A stretch of 24,056 nucleotides of DNA. It comes from Chloroflexota bacterium. GTDB lineage: Bacteria > Chloroflexota > UBA6077. A program made the position numbers and the translations under genes. Numbering within the stretch: the stretch's first letter is position 1; every line of letters starts with the position of its first letter. The stretch covers positions 1 through 24,056 of the forward strand of contig JAJZQR010000058.1 in NCBI GenBank assembly GCA_021806765.1. The letters run 5' to 3'. Shown here in pieces: positions 7,964-15,013 of this stretch. The notes under the pieces were generated by a model that was not told the origin of the DNA, ran no database searches, and was given only the letters and a program-made list of their open reading frames with translations.

Positions 7964-8509
7964 ATGGAAAGGAAAATCACACTGCTCTTGGCAGCCGTCG
8001 TGGTGCTGGCTGTCACGGTAACATCGGCCTGTGCCCCGGCGGCACCGGCACCCACAGTACCGCCAGCGCCCACAGCCCCGCCGGTACCCACAGTCGCACC
8101 GGTAGCCACGACACCTGCGGCCGCAACGGCCACCACCGTGGCCGCGACTCCTAGCCCGACGACCGCGGTAGCAACCAAGCCGGCGGTATCGCCCTCACCC
8201 CTGGCGTCACCGTCGCCCGCTGCCACCAAGCCGTCTGCATCGCCGTCCCCCGTGGCATCCCCAGCTGCGTCGCCGACGGCGGCGGGGAACGTAGCGGCCG
8301 GGGCGGTGGTGTTCCAGCAGAACTGCAACTCGTGCCATCCTAACGGCAACGCGGGCGTTGGGCCGGCCCTGCGAGGCGCGAACCTTTCGGCCCAGCGCAT
8401 CATGACCCAGGTTCGGAACGGCGGAGGCGGGATGCCCGCCTTCCCTGCAAGCCAGATCAGCGATCAGCAGTTGGCCGATCTGGTGGCTTACGTTCAATCC
8501 CTCAAGTAG
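7964..8509 (+). CDS. Lipoprotein-like monohaem cytochrome c with long Pro/Ala/Thr/Ser tether
   Basis: 181 residues, TAGGAGGGAG ahead of the ATG. A hydrophobic signal ends in TSAC (C23), a plausible though imperfect lipobox. Residues 24 to about 107 are a low-complexity P/A/T/S/V linker, after which a compact cytochrome c domain follows with CNSCH (C121, C124, H125) and the sixth ligand M157 in GGGMPAFP. The probable role is a membrane-anchored electron shuttle whose haem can swing between the cytochrome b module and the caa3 oxidase encoded on either side. The tether shows period-like SPSP and APT units and biased codons, which may be fast-evolving. It could equally serve another acceptor; only the fold and the anchor are clear. 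Confidence 0.88.
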   Translation: MERKITLLLAAVVVLAVTVTSACAPAAPAPTVPPAPTAPPVPTVAPVATTPAAATATTVAATPSPTTAVATKPAVSPSPLASPSPAATKPSASPSPVASPAASPTAAGNVAAGAVVFQQNCNSCHPNGNAGVGPALRGANLSAQRIMTQVRNGGGGMPAFPASQISDQQLADLVAYVQSLK

Positions 8510-8524
8510 CTGTGGGGTAAAAGG

Positions 8525-8974
8525 ATGAGTCTTTGGAAGGCGGCAGTAACAACGGCCTCAGGGCTGCTCACGGTGGCGCTGTTGACCACAGCGTTGACCG
8601 GGTGCCAGGCCGGCGGAGCCGCAGTCCAAGCCGCAGTGCCCACCTTGGCCCCGGCCCCTTCCGGGGCCAAGGTGGTCTGGGCCGGCCACTACACGGAGAA
8701 CATTCAGCCGATCTTCGAGGCACACTGTGTCGGCTGCCACGGTTCGGCCAAAGCGGAGAACGGACTGCGACTGGATAGCTATCAAGGAGTGATGAAGGGT
8801 ACCCAGCACGGACCGGTGGTGGTGCCCGGATCCCCCGATAGCAGCGCCCTGGTGTCGGTGGTGAAAGGGACGGCCGATCCCAGCATCAGGATGCCCCACG
8901 AGGGGCAGCGGCTGAGCGATCAGGAAGTGCAAAACATCGTCCTGTGGATCGCGGCAGGCGCAAAGAACGAGTGA
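8525..8974 (+). CDS. PSCyt1-type (planctomycete cytochrome C) lipoprotein
   Basis: 149 residues. Signal with lipobox LTGC (C27), short linker, then a haem domain with CVGCH (C68, C71, H72), the PSCyt1 block GLRLDSYQGVMKG, VPGSPDSSALV, and M123 in RMPHEG before LSDQEVQNIVLWI. This domain family (Pfam planctomycete cytochrome C) is commonly found in multi-domain surface proteins. Here it stands alone inside a respiratory cluster, so an electron-transfer role between the bc module and oxidase is inferred. A weak AAAGG lies just before the start. The stop codon is at the first bases of a family C repeat that also contains the next gene's start. Confidence 0.86.
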   Translation: MSLWKAAVTTASGLLTVALLTTALTGCQAGGAAVQAAVPTLAPAPSGAKVVWAGHYTENIQPIFEAHCVGCHGSAKAENGLRLDSYQGVMKGTQHGPVVVPGSPDSSALVSVVKGTADPSIRMPHEGQRLSDQEVQNIVLWIAAGAKNE

Positions 8975-8996
8975 TGAGTGACGAGTAATGAGTAAA
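8969..8996. repeat. Repeat family C, half copy at the PSCyt1/Rieske gene junction
   Basis: Units GAGTGATGAGTGACGAGTAA and ATGAGTAA match the left arm at 4033-4064. The TGA at 8972-8974 ends the PSCyt1 gene and the ATG at 8988 begins the Rieske gene, so both signals lie in repeat sequence. No right arm is present. Confidence 0.7.
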
Positions 8997-9509
8997 GATG
9001 CTGCTGAAGAGCAGGTTGAACGGCGCACCTTTCTTGCCTACGTCATCGCCGCCGTCGGAGCCTTCATCACCACGGTGGCCGGCGTTCCCCTGGTGGGCTC
9101 CCTGATCCTGCCGGGGCTCCGCCAGCGCCAGCCCAACTGGGTCAGCGCAGGGTCGGCGTCGGACTTCCCCGTCGGCCAACCCAAGGCCGCCACGGTGGCC
9201 ATCACCACCAAGGACGGTTGGATCGAGCAGCAGGAATCCAAGGGAATATGGGTGATCAAGCACGCGGAGAACAACTTCACCGTGTTCAACGGACGCTGCG
9301 TTCACCTGGGTTGTGCCTACAGCTGGCAGCCAAGCCTGAACGAGTTCGCTTGCCCATGCCATGGAGGACGCTACTCCATAGATGGTAAGGTGCTGGGCGG
9401 ACCTCCACCCCGGCCCCTGGATACCCTCAATTGGAAGTTGGATCAGGGGAACCTGACAGTCCAGTACGAGGATTTCCGTCTCGGCATTCCTCAAAAGGAG
9501 GAAGCATGA
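8988..9509 (+). CDS. Rieske [2Fe-2S] subunit of a cytochrome bc-type quinol oxidoreductase
   Basis: 173 residues. The N-terminus has twin arginines before a single helix (ERRTFLAYVIAAVG), the usual Tat-dependent anchor of Rieske proteins. The cluster sites are C104-x-H106 (CVHLGC) and C122-x-x-H125 (CPCHGG), with C109 and C124 for the stabilising disulfide. It takes one electron from quinol at the outer site and passes it to a cytochrome c. The stop overlaps the cytochrome b start by the ATGA arrangement. No good ribosome site is visible before the ATG at 8988, which lies inside a repeat; expression may depend on coupling to the gene before it. Confidence 0.95.
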   Translation: MSKDAAEEQVERRTFLAYVIAAVGAFITTVAGVPLVGSLILPGLRQRQPNWVSAGSASDFPVGQPKAATVAITTKDGWIEQQESKGIWVIKHAENNFTVFNGRCVHLGCAYSWQPSLNEFACPCHGGRYSIDGKVLGGPPPRPLDTLNWKLDQGNLTVQYEDFRLGIPQKEEA

Positions 9510-10684
9510 CAACCCTGGCTTCGCCAGAACCAGGAGCTACAGGCCGCGTGGCCCGGATCCAAGGCTGGCTTGGTGATCGATCCGGGGCCGGCAACATTTG
9601 GGAAGCCTTCTTTGCCAGAAAGATACCCCTGGGTGCGGGCTGGCTCTACACCCTGGGTTTTGCCAGCATGTTCTGCTTCACCCTGCAGGCGGCGACGGGC
9701 CTCTTCCTGGCCGTGTACTACTCGCCCAGCCCCGACCACGCCTACGACAGCATCCAGTTCCTGATGTATCAGGTTCCCTTCGGGGCAGTGGTTCGGGGGA
9801 TCCACCACTGGAACGCCAGCGTCATGGTGGTGCTGGTAGTTCTCCACATGGCCACGGTTTTCACCCTGGGAGCCTACAAGTACCCGCGGGAACTCACCTG
9901 GATGGTAGGGGTGGGCCTCCTGCTCACCACCCTGGGCTTCGCCTTCACCGGATACCTTCTTCCCTGGGATCAGAAGGCCTACTGGGCCACGGTGGTCGGC
10001 ACCAACATCCCCGGCACCCTGCCAGTCCTCGGGGACTTCATCCTGCGGGTGGCTCGAGGCGGGACACAGCTAGGAACTCTCACCCTGACCCGCTTCTACG
10101 CCTTCCACATTATGCTGCTACCCGCGGTCCTGGGCGGGCTGCTGGCCGCTCACCTCTACCTGGTGGTCCACCACGGCGTTAGCGTGCCCCCCTGGTTGTG
10201 GGAGCGGGTAGGCCCGCGCGTCCGAAGCGTCACGGGGGGATCGACGGCTCAGGCCGCCGCCCTCACCCCGGAGGAGGATTACCACCTGCGATACGACCAG
10301 GCGAAGAAAGAGGGCCACTCCTTCTGGCCCTACATCATCGTCGAGGACACCCTGGCGGCTGCGGTAGTGTTGCTGGTGGTCATCGGGCTGATGGTGGCCC
10401 TGGGAGTGCCCACGGAGGCCAAAGCCGATCCCACCGATACCTCCTACGTGCCGCGGCCGGAATGGTACTTCATGTTCCTCTTCCAGATGCTGAAGTACTT
10501 CCCCGGCAGCATGGAGTGGGTGGGCGCGGCCGTCCTGCCGCCTCTGGCGCTGGTGTTCGTCCTGTTGCTGCCGCTCTACGATCGTTCGCCGTGGCGGTCG
10601 CCTCAGCGGCGGCCCCTGGCGATGCTGGCCGGGGTGGTGATGGCCCTGGTGATCGGTTTCCTGACCTACGCGGCATATCAGTGA
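9506..10684 (+). CDS. Full-length cytochrome b (fused b6/subunit IV form)
   Basis: 392 residues from the ATG at 9506, chosen for its AAAAGGAGG site and ATGA overlap with the Rieske gene; a frame extension to 9431 has no support. Haem ligands are H100/H114 (GIHHWNAS, VVLHM) and H201/H216. The second pair is 15 positions apart, as in b6 proteins rather than mitochondrial cytochrome b (14). The Qo-site motif is present as RPEWYFMFLFQ near 10455, so the subunit IV part is fused. At the position of the cytochrome b6 cysteine that binds haem ci there is a threonine (T49, in WLYTLGF). It moves electrons from the outer quinol site to the inner quinone site. Eight or so helices. Confidence 0.95.
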   Translation: MTTLASPEPGATGRVARIQGWLGDRSGAGNIWEAFFARKIPLGAGWLYTLGFASMFCFTLQAATGLFLAVYYSPSPDHAYDSIQFLMYQVPFGAVVRGIHHWNASVMVVLVVLHMATVFTLGAYKYPRELTWMVGVGLLLTTLGFAFTGYLLPWDQKAYWATVVGTNIPGTLPVLGDFILRVARGGTQLGTLTLTRFYAFHIMLLPAVLGGLLAAHLYLVVHHGVSVPPWLWERVGPRVRSVTGGSTAQAAALTPEEDYHLRYDQAKKEGHSFWPYIIVEDTLAAAVVLLVVIGLMVALGVPTEAKADPTDTSYVPRPEWYFMFLFQMLKYFPGSMEWVGAAVLPPLALVFVLLLPLYDRSPWRSPQRRPLAMLAGVVMALVIGFLTYAAYQ

Positions 10685-10699
10685 GGTGAGATATCGATT

Positions 10700-11149
10700 A
10701 TGAGATCCGTCCACACCCTCGGCCTGGGGATGCTGGTGGGCGCGGTGGCCCTGGGCGGCATGCTGACCGTGATGACCTATCGCTGGCAGATGGAGGCATT
10801 CCCGGAAGCGACCCCCACCGTCGCCTCCACAGCGGCATCCCAGGGCGGGATGGCGGGCATGACCATGCCCGCCCAAGACGCGGCGCAGGGGAAGACCCTG
10901 TTTGAGAGCAAGTGCGCCGGTTGCCACACCATCGGTGGGGGCAAGAAGGCGGGCCCCGATCTGAAGGGGATAGCCAAGACCGAGTCCCACGACTGGCTGG
11001 TCAACTTCATCACGGCGCCGGACAAGGTGATCGCCAGCGGCGACCCCACCGCTGCCCAACTGGTGAAGGAATATGGCATGCCCATGCCCAACCTGGGGGT
11101 CTCCAAGACCGGCGCCGAGGCGATCCTGGCGTACATATCATCGCAGTAG
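10700..11149 (+). CDS. Membrane-anchored monohaem cytochrome c
   Basis: 149 residues. An uncleaved-looking N-terminal helix (about 6-26) is followed by a short linker with a Met-rich GGMAGMTMP stretch (49-57), then a class I cytochrome c domain: CAGCH (C72, C75, H76) and Met ligand M127 or M129 in YGMPMPNLG. GAGGTGAG precedes the ATG. Placed as the last gene after Rieske and cytochrome b, it is the natural functional counterpart of cytochrome c1 or f, accepting electrons from the Rieske centre. That assignment is by position. The Met-rich linker is unusual and might bind copper, which is only a guess. Confidence 0.9.
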   Translation: MRSVHTLGLGMLVGAVALGGMLTVMTYRWQMEAFPEATPTVASTAASQGGMAGMTMPAQDAAQGKTLFESKCAGCHTIGGGKKAGPDLKGIAKTESHDWLVNFITAPDKVIASGDPTAAQLVKEYGMPMPNLGVSKTGAEAILAYISSQ

Positions 11150-11169
11150 GGACGCTGCTTCGCCCCTAC
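11144..11169 (+). terminator. Hairpin at the end of the respiratory cluster (weak terminator candidate)
   Basis: GTAGGGACG (11146-11154) pairs with CGCCCCTAC (11161-11169) with one mismatch around a 6-nt loop. The stem starts at the stop codon of the last cytochrome gene. There is no following T-run, so it is either a factor-dependent stop or another small repeat. A second GC-rich inverted pair (GGGTTGGGG...CAGCCCACCC) lies near 11232-11251. Confidence 0.4.
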
Positions 11170-11295
11170 CTGTCTCCAACGCCCCAACGGTCGGCTCATC
11201 GTGGTAACGTGTAATCCACCTTGTAGTAGGGCGGGTTGGGGCAGCCCACCCTGCTGAGACGACGGTGTTGGCAGGCGCACCGCTTGGCGCGCCGG

Positions 11296-11327
11296 TTGAC
11301 TCCCGAGGGTGTGCGGCGGTGTATAAT
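11296..11327 (+). promoter_or_regulatory. Possible sigma70-like promoter for the dynamin-like gene
   Basis: TTGACT at 11296-11301 and a perfect TATAAT at 11322-11327, 54 nt before the TTG start codon. The 20-nt spacer is longer than the ideal 17, so the -35 match may be chance, but the -10 box is striking in this GC-rich background. Confidence 0.4.
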
Positions 11328-11380
11328 CAATCAGGCAACCCCTGCAAGTCTCGATCTCGGAGCCGGGGTCAGGAGGTCCA

Positions 11381-13177
11381 TTGTCTGTTCCCTCGGGACT
11401 GCTGAACGAGCAAGAAAGCCGGCTGCGCAGCCAGGCCCGATCCGCCATCGAGGACCTGCGGGCAGAGTTGTCCGCCTTCGGCGCCACCAGGGAGGACCTG
11501 GACGGCTTGCGGCAAGCTGCCCGGGACCTGGAGGAACTGTTCCTGCTGGTGGTGGTAGGCGAGTTCAACGCCGGAAAGTCCGCCCTCATCAACGCCCTGC
11601 TGGGCGCCGACCTGCTGGAGGAGGGAGTAACCCCCACCACCACCTGCATCAACGTCCTGCGCCCGGGCGAGGATGGATCTAGGCGCTGGCTGGGGGAGGA
11701 CATCCTGGAGCGGGAATACGACGCGCCGCTGCTCCAGGAGGTGGCCATAGTGGACACGCCGGGCACCAACGCCGTCCTCCGACGACACCAGCAGCTGACG
11801 GAGCAGTTCATCCCCCGCAGCGACCTGGTGCTGTTCGTCACCTCGGCCGACCGACCCTTCACCGAGAGCGAGCGCGCCTTCCTGGAGACCATCCGCCTCT
11901 GGGGAAAGAAGGTCGTCCTGGTGATCAACAAGATCGACCTGCTGCGGAGCGAGGAGGAGCGGCAGCAGGTGGTAAGCTTCGTCGCCGAGAACGTGCAGTC
12001 CCTCCTGGGCTTCCGTCCCCAGATCTTCCCCCTGTCGGCGCGACGGGCCCGCGAGGCAGACTCCCTCTCCCCTTGGGAGAGGGTCGGGGTGAGGGCTGGC
12101 GAGCCGGCAGGAGCGCCGGTTCCCGCCGCAGATCCCGATTTCGCCCGCCTCCTGCGTTTCATCGACGAGAGCCTGACCGCCGAGAACCGGGTGAAGCTGA
12201 AGCTGTCGAGCCCCCTGGGCGTGGCGAGCCGCATGGTGGAGAAATACTACAGCGTAGCGCTCAACCGGCTCGACCTGCTGGCGGAGGACGCCAGGACCGG
12301 CGACAGCCTCGAATCGCAGCTAGACTTCTACCGCAGCGACGTACGCGCCCAGTTGGTCCCCCGACTGCACCAGGTGGAGAACATCATCTACGAACTCTCC
12401 CAGCGCGGCGATCGCTTCTTCGACGAGACCTTCCGGTTGGGCCGGGTCTTCGACCTGGTCAACGTCGACAAGGTCCGCGCCGACTTCGACCACCAGGTGG
12501 TCGCGAACACGGCAGAGCGGATCGACGGAAGCGTGGACGACATCGCCCACTGGGTGATCGACCGGGAAATCCGCTTGTGGCAAGGGGTTTCCGAGGGGCT
12601 ATCCCGTAGACGCCAGGTCCGGCAGGGGGAGATGGCGCTGGGTGAAGTGGGCAACAACTTCAACAGCAGCCGGCGAGAGCTGATCCAGAACGTCGCCCAG
12701 GCGGCCCGCAAGGTGGTGGGAGGATTCGACCGAGAGGTAGAGGCCCGGACCCTGGGCCATACCATGCGGGAGGCCGTCGCCCAGATGGCCCTGGCAGAGG
12801 TGGGCGCCGTGGGTCTCGGAACCCTGGTGACGGTGCTGATAGGTACCGCGGCCGCCGACGTGTCTGGCATCCTGGCCGGAACCCTCCTGGCGGGGCTGGG
12901 TCTCTACATCATCCCTGCCCGAAAACAGCGGGTGCAGAAGCAGTTTCGCCAGCGCACCGAGGAGCTACGCAGGAAGCTGCGGGACTCCCTGGAGCACCAG
13001 CTCAACGCGGAGTTGGATGCCTCGGTGGAGCGAATCCAGGCTGCCATCGCTCCTTACCTCCACTTCGTTCGGTCGGAACAGGAGAAGGTGAGCCGCTTCC
13101 ACGACCGGCTGGTGACCCTGGGCGAGGAGATGGGTGCCCTTCGACGCCAGATTGGCGCCCCCTCCTTCGAGGGGTGA
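11381..13177 (+). CDS. Bacterial dynamin-like GTPase
   Basis: 598 residues from a TTG start preceded by CAGGAGG at a good distance. GTPase motifs: P-loop GEFNAGKS (60-67), switch Thr cluster GVTPTTT, DTPG at 125-128, and NKID at 183-186. Long helical regions follow, and a hydrophobic segment with a hairpin look (about 476-512) could be the membrane-inserting paddle, then a charged coiled C-terminus. Bacterial dynamin-like proteins bind and remodel membranes and help maintain them under stress; which job this one has cannot be read. Residues about 227-238 (SLSPWERVGVRA) are a translated family B repeat placed between the GTPase core and the first helical bundle. It stands alone, apart from the respiratory genes, with its own putative promoter. 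Confidence 0.88.
   Translation: MSVPSGLLNEQESRLRSQARSAIEDLRAELSAFGATREDLDGLRQAARDLEELFLLVVVGEFNAGKSALINALLGADLLEEGVTPTTTCINVLRPGEDGSRRWLGEDILEREYDAPLLQEVAIVDTPGTNAVLRRHQQLTEQFIPRSDLVLFVTSADRPFTESERAFLETIRLWGKKVVLVINKIDLLRSEEERQQVVSFVAENVQSLLGFRPQIFPLSARRAREADSLSPWERVGVRAGEPAGAPVPAADPDFARLLRFIDESLTAENRVKLKLSSPLGVASRMVEKYYSVALNRLDLLAEDARTGDSLESQLDFYRSDVRAQLVPRLHQVENIIYELSQRGDRFFDETFRLGRVFDLVNVDKVRADFDHQVVANTAERIDGSVDDIAHWVIDREIRLWQGVSEGLSRRRQVRQGEMALGEVGNNFNSSRRELIQNVAQAARKVVGGFDREVEARTLGHTMREAVAQMALAEVGAVGLGTLVTVLIGTAAADVSGILAGTLLAGLGLYIIPARKQRVQKQFRQRTEELRRKLRDSLEHQLNAELDASVERIQAAIAPYLHFVRSEQEKVSRFHDRLVTLGEEMGALRRQIGAPSFEG
12061..12095. repeat. Repeat family B, partial copy translated in the dynamin-like protein
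   Basis: CCCTCTCCCCTTGGGAGAGGG followed by TCGGGGTGAGGG is the right half of the family B element of 1042-1108. It is read in frame as SLSPWERVGVRA, a familiar translation of this repeat in other genomes, directly after the GTPase core. Confidence 0.8.
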
Positions 13178-13427
13178 CACGGAGACACGGAGACACGGAG
13201 ACACGGGGACTAGGGGACGCGGAGAAGGGGATGGCGCCTCTCCCCCGGGTAGAGGCCGCCCGAAGGGCGGGTGAGGGCGGGGACGTTGCCAACCAGACAG
13301 CCCTCACCCTGACCCTCTCCCAGAGGGAGAGGGGATTCATGCTTCTTCCAAAGGGAGAGGGAATCTCTCCGCGTCTCCCCCTCTCCCCATCTGCCCCTCT
13401 CCGCGTCTCCGCGTCTCCCCGTCTTAC
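13178..13427. repeat. Repeat family D, copy 2, enclosing a family B element
   Basis: Left arm 13178-13230 is built of GGAGACAC units plus GGGGACGCGGAGAAGGGG; right arm about 13366-13426 is the complementary CGCGTCTCCCC / CTCCGCGTCTCC series ending CTCCCCGTC. Inside lies a family B copy (13301-13371). The element fills the whole gap between the convergent dynamin-like and DUF2267 genes, and its right end abuts the DUF2267 stop codon. Confidence 0.75.
13301..13371. repeat. Repeat family B, copy 3
   Basis: CCCTCACCCTGACCCTCTCCC is followed by GAGGGAGAGGGG and, after an AT-richer core, AAGGGAGAGGGA. Its left arm matches the complement of the right arm of the 1042-1108 copy. It is nested in the family D element. 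Confidence 0.65.
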
Positions 13428-13819
13428 TGGGCGAGCTTGCCCTGGCTCCCTGCTTTGAAGACGGAGTCGTACTCCTCAGGCAGTTGGTCGAGGACTTTAT
13501 CCATCAGCGCCGGTGAAACGGCTTCCTTCAGCACCTCGATCACCACACGAGCGTGATAGACGGCGATGGGGAGGTCGACCCCCTCTCGTAGGGCAACCCG
13601 GTTGAAGAACTCGTCCAGGCTGAAGCTCTCGCTGACGGCCGGCTCCCGAAGGTAGTGCCCCAACTCGGGAGGAAGCTGAGCGGCCAGATTATCGGCCTCA
13701 CCCCCGAAGAGCCTCTCTCCCAGCGTCTCCAGGGTGGCATGGATGGCGCGCATGGCGTCACCGTCGGAGGCAAAGCGACCCCGGTTGTGAACCTGTCCAA
13801 CGAACTGGTCGTACTGCAT
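13424..13819 (-). CDS. DUF2267 domain protein
   Basis: 131 residues, from an ATG with GAGAGGAGAG upstream. The single domain matches the DUF2267 pattern: an N-terminal helix MQYDQFVGQV, AMRAIHATLETLGERL, the block EADNLAAQLPPELGHYL, and then a second half with SLDEFFNRVA and LPEEYDSVF. The family is small and helical, looks like a duplicated pair of helical halves and has no proven biochemical role. Nothing nearby points to one. It converges with the dynamin-like gene. Both ends are close to repeats: the stop abuts the family D element and a family A copy lies 35 bp upstream. Confidence 0.85.
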   Translation of the reverse strand: MQYDQFVGQVHNRGRFASDGDAMRAIHATLETLGERLFGGEADNLAAQLPPELGHYLREPAVSESFSLDEFFNRVALREGVDLPIAVYHARVVIEVLKEAVSPALMDKVLDQLPEEYDSVFKAGSQGKLAQ

Positions 13820-13853
13820 CTAGCTCTCCTCTCATCGGCACGTGGCAGGACTC

Positions 13854-13945
13854 TGTAGCCGCAGGCTTTACGCCTGCGCGCGCCTCGTGCGGATACGAGT
13901 TCTTGCCCCCGCGCGGCCACGCGCACCCGGAAGGGTGCAGCTACA
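13854..13945. repeat. Repeat family A, copy 3 (intergenic, reverse orientation)
   Basis: 92 bp between the divergent DUF2267 and EamA genes. Its hairpins are GCAGGC-TTTAC-GCCTGC on the left and GCACCC-GGAA-GGGTGC on the right, i.e. inverted relative to 890-980, with the same TGTAGC/GCTACA ends. The conserved GCGCGCGCCTCGTG next to the first hairpin is shared with copy 1. Confidence 0.85.
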
Positions 13946-14075
13946 GCAGCATCGTAACGGCGTAGCCTCTTGCACAGTTCGCACCACGGAACCATGAACC
14001 TGCTATCATGGGGAGCCGCGGCCGGGCAGGGGAGCCTCGTGACCCGGACAATCCAAGGGAGGAGGACCGATATCG

Positions 14076-14960
14076 GTGATCGGTGAACTGGCGGGCCTCG
14101 CGGGTGCCTCGGTTTGGGCCGTGGTCAGCACTACCATGAGGGCCGCCTCCGAAAAGGCCAGCGCGGTCACCGTAAACTGGCTGCGCTGCTCCTTCGCAAC
14201 GTTGACCCTGGGGATCCTGGTCGTGCTCCTCGGCCGCGTCCCCGACCTCGGTACCCTGCCCCTCGACGGGCTGGCCGCCATCCTGATCTCGGGGGTGCTG
14301 GGCCAGGCGATGGGCGATGGGCTCCTGATCCAGAGCATGAAGACCATCGGTGCCTCCCGAGCCCTGCCCATCTCCAGCACCAGCCCCCTGTTCACCATGG
14401 CGCTGGCGATGCTCCTGCTGGGGGAAAGGGTAACCTGGATCGGGGTCGCCGGTAGCCTCCTGGTCCTGGGTGGTATCTACCTGCTGGCCTTCCCCTACGG
14501 CACGTCCAAACCATCGGGCTCGACGCCTCGCCCCTCCGATAGGCGTGGCCTCCTGATAGCGGTATCTGCCGCCCTCTGCTACGCGGCCTCCACCATCTTT
14601 CTGAAGAAGGGCGTCGCCGAGATGGATCTGGTGGTGGCCGGTTTCTTTCGCATGGCTATCGCCTCCATCTTTCTCTTCGGGCTGGAGACCCTCTACTTCG
14701 GCTGGAGGCTACCCGCGGGGATCACCCGGCGCCCCTTCGCCTTGGTGGTGATGGCCGGGGTGCTCAATAGCGCTTCGTCGGTGCTGTACGTAACGGCAGT
14801 GAGTCTCGCTGGGGCGGGCAAAGCCTCGGTTCTCGCCTCCACCACACCCCTCTTCGCGCTGCCCATCTCCCTGTTCCTTCTCCACGAGAGGATCAACTCG
14901 CGGATCGTGACAGGGACCCTCCTGGCAATTCTCGGCATCTGGATGGTGATTCTGGGCTAG
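14076..14960 (+). CDS. EamA/DMT-family permease
   Basis: 294 residues, ten hydrophobic helices arranged as two homologous five-helix halves (about 1-143 and 153-294), joined by a polar stretch SKPSGSTPRPSDRRG. Each half ends in the typical EamA pattern of a short helix with a Glu-Arg turn (LLLGERVTW, LLHERINSR) and a Gly-rich last helix. Such carriers export or take up small metabolites; the substrate cannot be inferred. The start is a GTG with AAGGGAGGAGG about 11 nt upstream, slightly far. It stands alone and is divergent from the DUF2267 gene. Confidence 0.9.
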   Translation: MIGELAGLAGASVWAVVSTTMRAASEKASAVTVNWLRCSFATLTLGILVVLLGRVPDLGTLPLDGLAAILISGVLGQAMGDGLLIQSMKTIGASRALPISSTSPLFTMALAMLLLGERVTWIGVAGSLLVLGGIYLLAFPYGTSKPSGSTPRPSDRRGLLIAVSAALCYAASTIFLKKGVAEMDLVVAGFFRMAIASIFLFGLETLYFGWRLPAGITRRPFALVVMAGVLNSASSVLYVTAVSLAGAGKASVLASTTPLFALPISLFLLHERINSRIVTGTLLAILGIWMVILG

Positions 14961-15013
14961 CCGCCACCATATGGGCCAAACCGCAGTTGGCGGAAAGCTG
15001 GTGGCTCTGTCTC

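Noticed and set aside
10777..12234. A 485-codon open frame on the minus strand across the cytochrome c and dynamin-like genes
   Set aside because: It is antisense to two well-identified genes, Arg/Ser-rich with no family motif, and results from the GC-rich codon bias of the true genes.
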